Source: Myxococcales bacterium (GTDB lineage: Bacteria > Myxococcota_A > Polyangia > Palsa-1104 > JAEUJZ01). From it: a DNA stretch of 64,000 nt. A model generated the notes under the pieces. It did no database searches. It had not been told where the DNA came from and was given only the letters and a program-made list of their open reading frames with translations. Positions 16,223 through 25,548 of this stretch are shown here, one piece after another; within the stretch, counting starts at the first letter, position 1, and each line of letters begins with the position of its first letter. A program made the translations under genes and the position numbers. The stretch lies in contig JAEUJZ010000102.1 of NCBI GenBank assembly GCA_016794505.1, positions 1-64,000 on the forward strand, in the 5' to 3' direction.

Positions 16223-19200
16223 GCGGGCCACCCAGCGTCGCGCGGCGTCGTGGTGAGCCCGATCGTCCGGTTGCGTTTCACTTTCGCTCGCCGCCGCAGC
16301 ACGCGCTTCCCGTCGAGCTGTATGGAGACTTTCGCCACTGGTTTGTGCCGCATGACATGGCGCAGCAGCCAAGTCCGCCTGGCGCCGCGCCGCAGTTTTC
16401 GACGACGCTTTCCTTGCCGCCGGGCGTGTACGCGTACAAGTTCCGCACGCTCGATGGACGCTGGCACTTGGATGCGGACAACCCGCGCACGCGCACCGTG
16501 GTCTCGGGTCTGCGCAACAGCCTGTTGGTAATCGAGGGCAGCGACGAGCCGGTGTTGCATGCGCCACGCGCGCCGTTTCTGTTTCGGACCAGCGATGGGC
16601 GCCTGTGGCTGCGCGCCGGGCTGCGTCGCGGCCACGGCGAGACGCTGTCTTTGCACACCGTTGATGGCGATGGCCAGCTACAGGTCAGCGCGCTTCGCCG
16701 CATGCCTCTTGCCGACGAGGTCGAGCACCTGTTTTTTGAAGGCCCGCTTTCGTTTTCGGCGCAGCACGTCGACTATCTGTTTGCTCTTCAGGACGGTCGT
16801 CGCATCGGTCGGTCAGGCTGCGGGCAGGCGCTGCGGATTTCTGAACCCCAGCTTCCGCCTGTGCCGCCAAGCTGGTGGCAGCAGGCCGTCGTCTATACGA
16901 TCTTCGTCGATCGCTTTCGTCGTCGTGATGCCGTCTGGCCCGTCGCGCCGCGCGACGAAAAAGTGCGCCTGGGCGGTGACTTGTGGGGCGTGCGCGATGC
17001 GCTTCCATACCTGCAGGATCTCGGAGTCAACGTGCTGCACTTGACGCCGATCGCACAGTCGCCATCCGCGCATCGCTACGATGCCGAAAATCCCTTGGCC
17101 ATCGATCCCGCCTTGGGTGGCGAGCCCGCGCTGCACGCTCTTTTGGAAGCGGCACAACAGCGCGGCATGCGGCTCTTGGCCGATCTGGTTCACACGCATG
17201 TGCATCGTCACTTCCTGCCGTTTTGCGATGTTCGCCTGCGTGGGCGCGCTTCGCCGTTCGCCGACTGGTTCCACATCCTGCGGCACCCCTTTTCCGACGA
17301 GGGCGATGCCGGACCGGATCCTGGCTATGCCCACTATCAGAAGGGTCAGTGGCATGAGCCGCTGTTGCGGCACGATCAGCCGGTGGTCATCGACTATCTG
17401 TGTCGTGTCGCGCAGCACTACATACAGCGAGGCTTTTCTGGGCTGCGCATCGATGCCGCATCCGATGCTCCACCTGTTTTGCTGCGACGATTGCGACAGG
17501 CCGTGGGGCCAAACGCGCTGCTTCTGGGGGAAGTGACCACCGACAACCCGGCCACGTTTGCCCCCTGGCTGCTGCATGCAGCGACGGACTTTGCAGCGCA
17601 GCGGGCGCTGCTTGGCTGGCTGGGGGCTGGTGAATCGGGCGACATGGCGAGTCGATCCACGCCCGAGATCACGCAGGCTGCGGCCTGTGCCCTTGCGCGA
17701 GCGGCTGTTGCGCGGGGTGCTCCCGAGTCGGCGGTGATCTTTTCGGCCACGCACGATCAGCCGCGCGTGCTGTCGCGCATCGGCGATCCGCAGCGAGCCC
17801 GCTTGGCGCTGGTCCTTGTCCTGTTGCAAGCGCCTGTGCCCGCGCTCTTGTACGGCGACGAGATCGGTCTGCATGCGCAGGCGTCCGCGCAGGCTGATCC
17901 GGCGAGCCATCCGGCGGCGCGGGACTTCGACGATGCCTGGCCGGATCGCCTGCCATTTCCTTGGCAGCCTACCGGCTCTTGCCCATGGCCCGACGAGACG
18001 ACGCGACAGCTTGTCCGCGATCTGCTGCGACTGCGGCGCAGCTTGCCCGCGCTGCACCGAGGTCACGAAGAGTTTTTCACCGTACACGATGCGCCGGATG
18101 TGCTGGCCTTTCGTCGACGCGCCGGGGATGAAATTGTCGAGATCTATGCACGCCCAGGTGAAGTCGCGTCGCCGTCCCACGCTGCGCATGCGCAGGATCC
18201 AGGTGCGTTCGATCTCTGCCTGTCGCTGCGCTTGTCCGCCGATGCGCCGTCGGGGGCGACCTTGCTTTTGACCTGCGGGCAGGCAGTGCTTCGGGGCTCC
18301 GCTGGCGGCGATGCAAGCGACGCAGCAGCCCCGCGGCTGCTTCTTTCACCGTGGAGCGCTGCAGTCATCGCGCGCCACGCCGCACCCACGGCAAGCGCGC
18401 TGTGGGATCGCCTTGCGGTCGAAAATCGCGCCGTGGTCGAGACGGCATTTCGGCATGGGGCAACGCAGGGGCTGTTTCTGCCTGCGCACCTGTACGTGAC
18501 GATCACCGAGCGCTGCAACCTGCGCTGCCAGCACTGCATCACCGATGCGCCAGCGCGCACGCAAGAGGGCCGCGCACGCACGCTTCAGCCATGGCTGGTC
18601 GATGCGCTGTCGCCGGCCTTCACAGCCGCAGACTACGTTGCCTTTGTTCACGGCGGCGAGAGCCTGCTTGCGCCGATCTTTTTCGATGTGCTGTCACGCA
18701 TCCAGCAGGCTCGCAGCGGTCGGCCTTGCTCGATCCACCTGCTGTCGAACGGCATGCTGCTCTCGGAATCCATCGCTCATCGCTTGATCGATCGAGGCCT
18801 GACCAGCCTGTCGATCTCGCTGGATGGTGGCCGTGCAGCGACCAACGATGCCTTGCGCATCGGGGCTGATTTCGAGCGCATCCTGCACAACCTGGAAGCC
18901 GTACTCGACGTGCGGGCGCGACGCAGCGCGGATCTGCGCGTGGGCGTCTCGGTCGTGCTGACGCGCGACAACCAGCACGAGCTGGGTGTGCTGGCCGAGC
19001 GCTTGGCCAGCCTGGGCATCGACTGGCTGAAGCTCGAAGAGATGCATCCCGTCAACTTGATCTCCGCAGAGCAGCTTGTCGATCCGCGGACGCGCTCGGC
19101 GTATGAGCTGCGCGGCGAGCTGCGGCGCATCCTCAAGGGGCGTGTCGTGTTCGTGGATCACTTGCAGGACGAGGGCCGCTGCCCCTGCGCGCTCTCGGAA

Positions 19201-19524
19201 GAACACATGGGCCGCGCGCTTGCCAACCTGGATGCAACGTCACGCGCGCAGTCTGTCGCGGATCCAGATTGTGCGGCGTGTGCATTCCGCTTCGCGGATG
19301 ACTTCGCCAATCGCGCCCACTTTCATTCGTGTCGCAGCGACTGGGAACAGGCCTGCATCGATCCCGACGGTGTGGTGCATCCAGTCAGCTATGACCAGCC
19401 AGCCGTCGGCAGCCTCGCAGAGGCTTCGCTGTGGGAGCTGTGGCAGGGGCAAGCGATGCAGCAGCGTCGCGCCGAAGCCCTCGCGCGCGTTCCTGCGGTG
19501 CGTCGCAGCGGCTGCACGCGATAG
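16219..19524 (+). CDS. GH13 alpha-amylase-family glycosidase fused to radical SAM/SPASM-like enzyme
   Basis: A 1101-residue two-enzyme fusion. Residues 15-110 form a CBM48/AMPK-type glycogen-binding E-set (VELYGDFRHW, GVYAYKFRTLDGRWHLD). Residues about 220-640 are a GH13 barrel: LLADLVHTH (Asp near 322), GLRIDAASD (nucleophile Asp near 412), LLGEV (acid/base Glu near 438) and ATHDQPRV (His-Asp near 512), so the catalytic triad is intact. Residues about 755-1090 are radical SAM: Cys766, Cys770 and Cys773 in ERCNLRCQHCI bind the [4Fe-4S] cluster, then SISLDGG, and a C-terminal Cys-rich SPASM-like part (CAAC, CRSDWEQACIDPDG). One expected SPASM Cys is Val (DGVVHPV). Both halves look functional. 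The PHP gene upstream overlaps it. The substrate is unknown; sugar or glucan-linked modification is inferred. Confidence 0.88.
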   Translation: MSGPPSVARRRGEPDRPVAFHFRSPPQHALPVELYGDFRHWFVPHDMAQQPSPPGAAPQFSTTLSLPPGVYAYKFRTLDGRWHLDADNPRTRTVVSGLRNSLLVIEGSDEPVLHAPRAPFLFRTSDGRLWLRAGLRRGHGETLSLHTVDGDGQLQVSALRRMPLADEVEHLFFEGPLSFSAQHVDYLFALQDGRRIGRSGCGQALRISEPQLPPVPPSWWQQAVVYTIFVDRFRRRDAVWPVAPRDEKVRLGGDLWGVRDALPYLQDLGVNVLHLTPIAQSPSAHRYDAENPLAIDPALGGEPALHALLEAAQQRGMRLLADLVHTHVHRHFLPFCDVRLRGRASPFADWFHILRHPFSDEGDAGPDPGYAHYQKGQWHEPLLRHDQPVVIDYLCRVAQHYIQRGFSGLRIDAASDAPPVLLRRLRQAVGPNALLLGEVTTDNPATFAPWLLHAATDFAAQRALLGWLGAGESGDMASRSTPEITQAAACALARAAVARGAPESAVIFSATHDQPRVLSRIGDPQRARLALVLVLLQAPVPALLYGDEIGLHAQASAQADPASHPAARDFDDAWPDRLPFPWQPTGSCPWPDETTRQLVRDLLRLRRSLPALHRGHEEFFTVHDAPDVLAFRRRAGDEIVEIYARPGEVASPSHAAHAQDPGAFDLCLSLRLSADAPSGATLLLTCGQAVLRGSAGGDASDAAAPRLLLSPWSAAVIARHAAPTASALWDRLAVENRAVVETAFRHGATQGLFLPAHLYVTITERCNLRCQHCITDAPARTQEGRARTLQPWLVDALSPAFTAADYVAFVHGGESLLAPIFFDVLSRIQQARSGRPCSIHLLSNGMLLSESIAHRLIDRGLTSLSISLDGGRAATNDALRIGADFERILHNLEAVLDVRARRSADLRVGVSVVLTRDNQHELGVLAERLASLGIDWLKLEEMHPVNLISAEQLVDPRTRSAYELRGELRRILKGRVVFVDHLQDEGRCPCALSEEHMGRALANLDATSRAQSVADPDCAACAFRFADDFANRAHFHSCRSDWEQACIDPDGVVHPVSYDQPAVGSLAEASLWELWQGQAMQQRRAEALARVPAVRRSGCTR

Positions 19525-19559
19525 CTGCGCAGGTTGCGCTCTGCACGACCCATCGCGGC

Positions 19560-20942
19560 TTAGCGTGTCGACAAATTCGCCGGCCGGCCGAGCCACTTGA
19601 GCATGTAGTACGGCTTCTGCGCTTTTTCGGGAAAGCGCCAGTATTTATAGACCGCAGTCCAGCCGCCGAGCAGAAAGTAGGCGAGCAAGAGGCGCGCACC
19701 CAGACCGCGCAAGCGATCGGCGCGCGGCGGATCCTTGCGCACGCGAGCCCAGGCCATCCCGACGGCCACGCTGATCGTCATGACCACTGCACAGAGGATC
19801 GCGGTGACGGCCGGGCCCTGCGCCTGCGCAGCGATGTCGAAAGCGCGCTCGACCGGACCGGCACGCAGCACGGCATAGATGAAAAACAAGTGGAACAGAT
19901 AGACCAAGAGCGACTCGCTCGACAGCGTCGCCATGATCTGCGAGCGCAGGCCCAGCCGCGACAACACGCCAAGCCCAGAGCCCAGCAAGCACACCCAGCC
20001 TGCGCGCTCGGCAAAGCTGGGAAGCGTTGTGTTGTGCAGCGCACCCAGAAGCTCGACGGGATAGCCGTGCTCGGCGAGCCAGGTATCGGCGACGCTACGT
20101 CCCCACACGATGGCCGGCAGCGCACCCAGTGCAAGCGAAAGCAAGAACGCGACTTCGCTCTGTCGTGCCTGCGGCGCGGCTGGTTTTCCGTCGGAAACGG
20201 CGTCTTGCGAAGCACTTGCCGGTGCGGGCAAGGCGATGCGCGCATGGAAGTACCACGTGCCCAGCGCTGTGCCCAAGGCCGGAAACGCCAGCCAAGGCAG
20301 CAGCGGAAACAGCGACGCCACACCGTCGGGACCAGGCGGTAAAGGCAGGCCGCTTATCAGCCCCGCGAACGGGATGGGCAAGGCCGCGGCAAGACCCGAT
20401 GCCCACACCTGCGACGACCCCAGCAAGACCAGAAGCGCCATGAGCAGCGACGCCACACCGAGCCGAAACGGCGTGCGCAACAGGCGCGCCAGCCCATGCA
20501 AGATCAGCAGCGAGTACACGACGCACTGCAAGACATCGATCTGGAACAGACCGCGGTACTTGCGATCGGTGGCGAGCAGTGTCCAGTCAACCAGCGAAAG
20601 CCCTGGCGCGTGCAGAAGGTATGCGCACAGCAGGATGAAGCCCAGGCGACGCAGCGTATGCGAGCCAAACGGGCGCAAGCGACCGTCGGGGGCAAAGGTC
20701 GAAAGGACCAGCGAAAAGCCCGCGCACAGAAGAAAGCTTGGCGCGACCAAGCCGTTTAGAAAGTTCAGGCGCGGTGGCGGCACAAGCGGCGGCGGACCCA
20801 GCCACGTGTTGACGACGTGGACTTCGATCATCACCAGCACGGCCCAGCCGCGAAGCTGATCGATCCAGTCGCAGCGCGTCGTCGGAGTTCGATCGCCGTA
20901 TGCCGTCTTCTGCGCAGCGCGTAGCCGCTCGGCAAGGTTCAT
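19560..20942 (-). CDS. HGSNAT/DUF1624-like membrane acyltransferase
   Basis: A 460-residue multipass membrane protein with about ten hydrophobic helices. The N-terminal RCDWIDQLRGWAVLVMIEVH is the hallmark of the heparan-alpha-glucosaminide N-acetyltransferase catalytic family and contains the conserved His in the first helix. LNGLVAPSFLLCAGFSLVL and RRLGFILLCAYLLH follow as in the family. Members transfer acetyl groups across the membrane to terminal amino sugars. It is convergent with the GH13-radical SAM gene (35 bp between stops), so it is not in that operon, but it fits a glycan-handling neighbourhood. The acceptor is unknown. Confidence 0.75.
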   Translation of the reverse strand: MNLAERLRAAQKTAYGDRTPTTRCDWIDQLRGWAVLVMIEVHVVNTWLGPPPLVPPPRLNFLNGLVAPSFLLCAGFSLVLSTFAPDGRLRPFGSHTLRRLGFILLCAYLLHAPGLSLVDWTLLATDRKYRGLFQIDVLQCVVYSLLILHGLARLLRTPFRLGVASLLMALLVLLGSSQVWASGLAAALPIPFAGLISGLPLPPGPDGVASLFPLLPWLAFPALGTALGTWYFHARIALPAPASASQDAVSDGKPAAPQARQSEVAFLLSLALGALPAIVWGRSVADTWLAEHGYPVELLGALHNTTLPSFAERAGWVCLLGSGLGVLSRLGLRSQIMATLSSESLLVYLFHLFFIYAVLRAGPVERAFDIAAQAQGPAVTAILCAVVMTISVAVGMAWARVRKDPPRADRLRGLGARLLLAYFLLGGWTAVYKYWRFPEKAQKPYYMLKWLGRPANLSTR

Positions 20943-21010
20943 AGGCCCACGCTATCAGATCTGTCGACGGCTGGTTTTAGGACACAAGGTAGCCGGGGCG
21001 TGCGCTGTGC

Positions 21011-21796
21011 TCAGCCGTTTTTGCGTCCGGTGTCGAGCTTGCTTTTCACTTCGCGCAGGATGCGGCGATGCAGAGTGGCTTCATGCGTCGCAAGAAAGGC
21101 ACGCAGCGCCGCTTCGTCGTGCGGTGCGATCTCGCGCAGAGCCCAAGACAGCGCTTTTACGACGAAGTCATCGCGGTCCGCGGCCAAGCGAGTACACAGT
21201 CGCAGCGTCCGCGGTACATCGCCTGTGCCCCCCCGCGACTTCATGTTGAGGGGCACGGTGCAGACCAGGGCCAAGCGCCGCACAAAGCGATCCTGGGACT
21301 TGGACCACGCATCGATGTACGCATCCTTGAGCTGACCTCGTCGCCAGGCCGGTCCCGCCACCGACATGGCAAACGAATCGACGGAAGCCCAGTTGTCCAG
21401 GCCGTGACGCAGGTGCTCGATGTCGTCGGCGGTCAGGGCCAGTGCCGTGGCTTTGTGAAATTCCAGAAGCTCGTACGCGACCTGGCGACCTTCCATGCTG
21501 CCGTCTGCGATGAGCGCTTGGGCCAGGGCCAAAACGTCCGCTGGCTCGTCGTCTTTGTGCTCTTTGGCGAGCGCCTTGGCAATCGTGCGCAGCGCTGGAA
21601 CCGCGACCCCAAGGACCCGCATCGCCGTCGGGAAATACGTGACGGCAACCCGCTTGCGCTCTTCGCTTGAGCTGGCTTGCAAGGCCGCCAGGATCTGCGC
21701 CACCTGCGCTTGAAGCGGCGGCTGCGTCGCATTTTTTTTCGTCGTTGTCGTCGCTGTGGATCGAGATCGATGGGTGCTGGGTGCGGTGCTGGTCAT
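21011..21796 (-). CDS. DNA alkylation repair protein, AlkD-like HEAT-repeat family
   Basis: A 261-residue helical-repeat protein. Recognisable family segments are MRVLGVAVPALRTIAKAL, the NWASVDSFAMSV stretch with the conserved W and D around the putative lesion-facing surface, FVRRLALVCTVPLNMKSRGG, DRDDFVVKALSWALREIAPHD and LHRRILREVKSKL. AlkD-type glycosylases remove alkylated purines without base flipping. The first 30 residues are a Ser/Thr/Lys-rich tail. I chose the ATG at 21796; longer readings upstream lack similarity. It is divergent from the SRPBCC gene. Confidence 0.85.
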   Translation of the reverse strand: MTSTAPSTHRSRSTATTTTKKNATQPPLQAQVAQILAALQASSSEERKRVAVTYFPTAMRVLGVAVPALRTIAKALAKEHKDDEPADVLALAQALIADGSMEGRQVAYELLEFHKATALALTADDIEHLRHGLDNWASVDSFAMSVAGPAWRRGQLKDAYIDAWSKSQDRFVRRLALVCTVPLNMKSRGGTGDVPRTLRLCTRLAADRDDFVVKALSWALREIAPHDEAALRAFLATHEATLHRRILREVKSKLDTGRKNG

Positions 21797-21950
21797 GGGG
21801 ATGTCTCGCTGAGATCGTCGACCGAGGAAGCCTGTGCAGTCGGTGAGCCGCGAACAGCGCGTGAAGCGATGCCAAGGCCAACGGGTGCTGCGATGCTGCA
21901 CACAGACTTGGCAAGCAAACTCAACTTTGTCCTCGGTATGGGCGATGCAA

Positions 21951-21970
21951 TTGCGCTGTTCTCTGCGCAA
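21951..21970. promoter_or_regulatory. Operator-like inverted repeat in divergent intergenic region
   Basis: TTGCGC (21951-21956) and GCGCAA (21965-21970) form a 6-bp dyad with an 8-bp spacer, about 45 bp before the SRPBCC start. It could bind a dimeric regulator. No dedicated regulator gene is adjacent. Confidence 0.25.
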
Positions 21971-22015
21971 AAAAAGCATATTGTCGCCGCTCCAGTGAAC
22001 CCATAAGGAGGAGTC

Positions 22016-22675
22016 ATGTTCAAGAAGCTCGCAATCACCCTCGGCATCGCTATCGCTCTGGTCTGCGCCGTCATCGCCAGTCGGCCGGACACATTCAAGC
22101 TAGAGCGCAGTGCCACCGTGGATGCGCCCGCGGATGTTGTCTATGGCATGGTCGCCGATTTTCATGGCTGGCAAGCGTGGTCGCCGTGGGACGCGCTCGA
22201 TCCCGGTATGAAGAAGACGTACGAAGGCAGTGGCAAAGGCGCGACGTATCACTGGGCCGGCAACAAAGATGTGGGCGAAGGCCAGATGACGATTGTCGAT
22301 CTGAAGCCAAACGAGCGCATCGACATCAAGCTGGACTTCATCAAGCCCTGGGAATCGACGAATCAGACGCAGTTTGTGTTTCAGGCAGCAGGGGACAAGA
22401 CCACGGTCACGTGGCATATGAACGGCTCGGTGGGCTTCGTCGAAAAAGCCATGGGCTTGCTCAAGAGCTGGGATGAGATGATCGGCCCTGACTTTGAAAA
22501 AGGCTTGGCCAAGCTGAAGAGCGGGGCCGAGGCAGAACAGCAGAAGCGGGTCGCGGCTGCCAAGGCTGCGGAAGAAGCCGCGCGCAAGGCTGCGGAAGAA
22601 GCCGCCAAGGCTGCTGCCGCTACCGCCGCGGTCGCTGCTGCACCGCCCGCACCGGCAAGCCCGGCCAAGAACTAG
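22016..22675 (+). CDS. SRPBCC (START/polyketide-cyclase fold) protein with N-terminal membrane anchor
   Basis: A 219-residue protein. Residues 4-21 form a hydrophobic anchor or uncleaved signal. Residues 28-165 match the SRPBCC family 'polyketide cyclase/dehydrase' group: FKLERSATVDAPADVVYGMV, GWQAWSPWDALDPGMKKTYEG, GKGATYHWAGNKDVGEGQM, and FEKGLAKLK at the end. Such proteins bind hydrophobic ligands; the ligand is unknown. The last 50 residues are an Ala/Lys/Glu-rich helix then an Ala/Pro tail. The start is well supported by AAGGAGGAGTC before ATG. MsrA follows 68 bp downstream on the same strand. Confidence 0.85.
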   Translation: MFKKLAITLGIAIALVCAVIASRPDTFKLERSATVDAPADVVYGMVADFHGWQAWSPWDALDPGMKKTYEGSGKGATYHWAGNKDVGEGQMTIVDLKPNERIDIKLDFIKPWESTNQTQFVFQAAGDKTTVTWHMNGSVGFVEKAMGLLKSWDEMIGPDFEKGLAKLKSGAEAEQQKRVAAAKAAEEAARKAAEEAAKAAAATAAVAAAPPAPASPAKN

Positions 22676-22743
22676 GCCGTCAAAGCTGCTACGATCTTGC
22701 GCAGCCCGCCGTCTGTTTTGCGGGCACACCGAGAGGAAAGTCG

Positions 22744-23412
22744 ATGTGGTTTCTCGATCCGCGCAAGCTCGTCCTGCCCACCAAAGAACAGGCGCTGCCC
22801 GGCCGCCGTGAGCGCATGCCCGGCGCCGACGCCACAGCCCGCCACTTCGTACACAAAAACCCCATCGTGCCGCCCTTTCCAGCGGGCATCGAGCAAGCGA
22901 TGTTCGGCATGGGCTGTTTCTGGGGAGCCGAGAAACAGTTCTGGCTGACGTCCGGGGTTTTCTCGACGGCGGTTGGCTATGCCGCGGGCCATACGCCGAA
23001 CCCCACGTACGAAGAAGTCTGCTCGGGCATGACCGGCCACAACGAGGTCGTCTTGGTTGCGTATGATCCCAAGCGCGTCGCATTCGACACGCTGCTCAAG
23101 GTCTTTTGGGAAGGCCATGACCCGACGGAGGGCATGCGCCAAGGCAACGACGTCGGCACGCAGTACCGATCGGGCATCTACTGCTTCACCAAGGCACAGC
23201 TTCAGGCGGCACGGGCCAGTGCTGAGGTCTATGGTCGGCTGCTGGCGCAGAGCGGCTACGGCCCGATTACCACCGAGATCCTCGACGCGCCTGAGTTCTT
23301 TTACGCCGAGAAGTACCATCAGCAGTATCTTGCCAAGAACCCCGATGGTTACTGCGGCCACGGCGGAACCGGTGTGGCCTGCCCGATCGGCGCGTTCGGC
23401 AGGCGCGGCTGA
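22744..23412 (+). CDS. msrA: Peptide-methionine (S)-S-oxide reductase
   Basis: A 222-residue cytoplasmic MsrA that reduces methionine-S-sulfoxide. The catalytic motif GCFWGAEKQFW has Cys58; other family blocks are GYAAGHTPNPTYEEVCSG, GHNEVV, FWEGHDPTEGMRQGNDVGTQ and YRSGIY. C-terminal GYCGHGGTGVACP carries the resolving cysteines. The extended N-terminus (residues 1-50) is typical of the longer MsrA subgroup. AGAGGAAAGTCG precedes the ATG. Confidence 0.96.
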   Translation: MWFLDPRKLVLPTKEQALPGRRERMPGADATARHFVHKNPIVPPFPAGIEQAMFGMGCFWGAEKQFWLTSGVFSTAVGYAAGHTPNPTYEEVCSGMTGHNEVVLVAYDPKRVAFDTLLKVFWEGHDPTEGMRQGNDVGTQYRSGIYCFTKAQLQAARASAEVYGRLLAQSGYGPITTEILDAPEFFYAEKYHQQYLAKNPDGYCGHGGTGVACPIGAFGRRG

Positions 23413-23445
23413 CTGCGCCGCGTCGCGGTGTCAGGCGGGCGTGCT

Positions 23446-25422
23446 TTAGCGTCCCACGCGAAGCTGCACGCGGAAGGGGCGGGGGCGATCGTTTTCGTCG
23501 GCGGGAAGCTCGCTGGCCAGCACGCGCTCGGGTGCGATGCCGCCTTGGATCAGGTATTCGCGGATGGCGATCAGGCGCGCATCGGTCCCCGGACCGCTCG
23601 CCGCTTCGATGCGTAGCTGCAGGATCTCGGGATGGTGAATCAAAAGATCGATGACCTCGGCGAGCTCGCGCTGACTGGCCGGCGACAGCAGCGAGCCACG
23701 GGCGTCGGCGACAAACTGCAGCGGCTCGGCCAGCAGGATCTCGTCGGGCGAGAGCGCGACACGTGGCGTTCGCGAGCGCGAAATCAGGTGCAGCGTCAGC
23801 GCTCGGTCCTCACCAGGGGATAGAGCCAGGACCTGTTCCCGCGACAAGAAGCCCAGCGCATCAATGCGCAGACGCCACACGCCGGCACTGACCTTGGCGG
23901 AAACCGCGGCGGTGCCACTGCTCGCGTCGAGAGGCACGCGCTGGCCAGGGCGAAACAGCGCCGCAGAGGCCGTTGCGATGGGCTGATCGCTCTCATCGCG
24001 GATCGAAAGAGCAAGGCGGGCGGGCAGCGAACGTACGCTGGCGTCTAGCTCGATCTCGGTGAACACCTCGGCCGCAGGGCGCAGAAGCAGCGTGGTGCGC
24101 GTCGTCTGGTGATCGCTGCGGCTGGCTTCTAGTTCCAAGGTCCCGGCGGGCAGTGGGCCGCTTTCAAATTCGCCGCGGGCGTTGGCTAGAAGCGCGTTCT
24201 GGGCCACGCCGACGAAGCGGACAATGGCGCCCGGCAGCGGCGCGCGAGTGGCGCGATCGCGAACCACGCCGCGAACCAGGCCCGTGGCCACGCGGGGGTC
24301 TGTGCTCGACGGCGGCACTGTCGCGTTGCCGCCTGCCGTCGCCGACGCGGCTCGTGTGTCGACCAAGTCAAAGGCAAAGCTCAGGGCGCCGAAGCCAGCG
24401 ATCTGCGGCAGCTTGGCGCCCATGATGTAGCCCCAGCTTGACAGCGCGATCTGCATTCCCAGATCCAGCGTCACCAGCCAGGGCAAGAGCGCTCGCATGC
24501 CCAGCGACAGGGTCTGCCCGACCCGTTCTTCCGACGCCGCGACCACCGAGCTTGGCACCTGGGACATCAGCTGGGCGCGCAGCACGGCGTCGCCGGGCCC
24601 GGTGACCAGCGACAGCGCATACACGGCAAAGGGCTCAAGCCAGGTGTCTTTGGCCAAGGCAAAGCGCAGATCGGCGCCCAGGCCCAGCTCGACGCGGGGC
24701 TGGTTGATGTCATACGCCGAGTTGTACACCAGCCGCGTCGCTAGGCAGGCCGTGGCGCCCTGTGCCATGCAGTCGAGCGCGCTGACCACTTCGCCGCTGC
24801 GATCGTGCAGATAGCCGACGCGCAAAGACACGCGCAGAGGCAGCGCCCGCAGGCGCGGCAGGCGATCCAGCTCAAACCCGACCAGGGCATCGATACCGCC
24901 GTCGATACTGGCCATATTCGGACCAAAATCATACGGCCCGCTGTGGACGCGCAAAGACGGCTGCAGCGCCAGATGCACGAAGCGAGCGACCGGGCTGTGC
25001 AGCTTGATACCCAGCGCCGAGCGGCCCAGAGCCAGCGTCGGACGCGCGTCGCTGGCTTCTTGCGTTGTCGGGCGCTGGTTGCGGCTGGATCGCGTGCCGA
25101 TCTGCACCCAGGTCTCGATGTGCGAGCCCAGCGTCGCTGCGATTTGCACCGCGCCACCTAGCTGCTGATTGCGGTCATCGCTGAGCACGTGGCCGTACTG
25201 CACAAAGCCCTGCAGCCACAGCGCCGTGCGCAGCTGCCAGGGGCAGCCGGGGTTGGCCTGCGGCAGATCGAACAGACCCGCTCCGCCGTGACGCGATGCG
25301 CCCTGGCTTTGTCGACAGCCCAGGCCATCGCTCGTCGTGGACTGCGCCCGGACCACCGCCGTGCTCGACAAAAAACCAGCCAGCACGACAAGCCAAGCCA
25401 GCCCACGCCGCCGTGCGCGCAA
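23446..25422 (-). CDS. Outer membrane barrel protein with carboxypeptidase-regulatory-like domain and degenerate OmpA-like C-terminus
   Basis: A 658-residue exported protein. The signal peptide is RRRGLAWLVVLAGFLSSTAVVRA. Residues about 30-350 are rich in alternating hydrophobics suggesting a beta-barrel. Near 375-460 lies a CarboxypepD_reg-like beta-sandwich (GVVRDRATRAPLPGAIVRFV, NARGEFESGPLPAGTLELEA) and a second similar repeat. The last 100 residues follow the OmpA pattern (ELAEVIDLLIHHPEILQLRI, IREYLIQGGIAPERV), but the TDxxG and NxxLSxxRA motifs for peptidoglycan binding are missing. I chose the TTG at 25422, 5 bases after AGAAGGG and directly before the signal peptide; an ATG at 25476 in frame has no ribosome site. 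Confidence 0.65.
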   Translation of the reverse strand: MRARRRGLAWLVVLAGFLSSTAVVRAQSTTSDGLGCRQSQGASRHGGAGLFDLPQANPGCPWQLRTALWLQGFVQYGHVLSDDRNQQLGGAVQIAATLGSHIETWVQIGTRSSRNQRPTTQEASDARPTLALGRSALGIKLHSPVARFVHLALQPSLRVHSGPYDFGPNMASIDGGIDALVGFELDRLPRLRALPLRVSLRVGYLHDRSGEVVSALDCMAQGATACLATRLVYNSAYDINQPRVELGLGADLRFALAKDTWLEPFAVYALSLVTGPGDAVLRAQLMSQVPSSVVAASEERVGQTLSLGMRALLPWLVTLDLGMQIALSSWGYIMGAKLPQIAGFGALSFAFDLVDTRAASATAGGNATVPPSSTDPRVATGLVRGVVRDRATRAPLPGAIVRFVGVAQNALLANARGEFESGPLPAGTLELEASRSDHQTTRTTLLLRPAAEVFTEIELDASVRSLPARLALSIRDESDQPIATASAALFRPGQRVPLDASSGTAAVSAKVSAGVWRLRIDALGFLSREQVLALSPGEDRALTLHLISRSRTPRVALSPDEILLAEPLQFVADARGSLLSPASQRELAEVIDLLIHHPEILQLRIEAASGPGTDARLIAIREYLIQGGIAPERVLASELPADENDRPRPFRVQLRVGR

Positions 25423-25548
25423 GACACCCTTCTGCGAAGCGAATGCAGCCAAGAGCACTGCGCCGTTACATATCACGACGCAGCGTCACAGTGGGGGGCG
25501 AGAAGGTAAGGGGGTGGAAAGAGGGACGCGATGGACCGTGCAGCGGGG

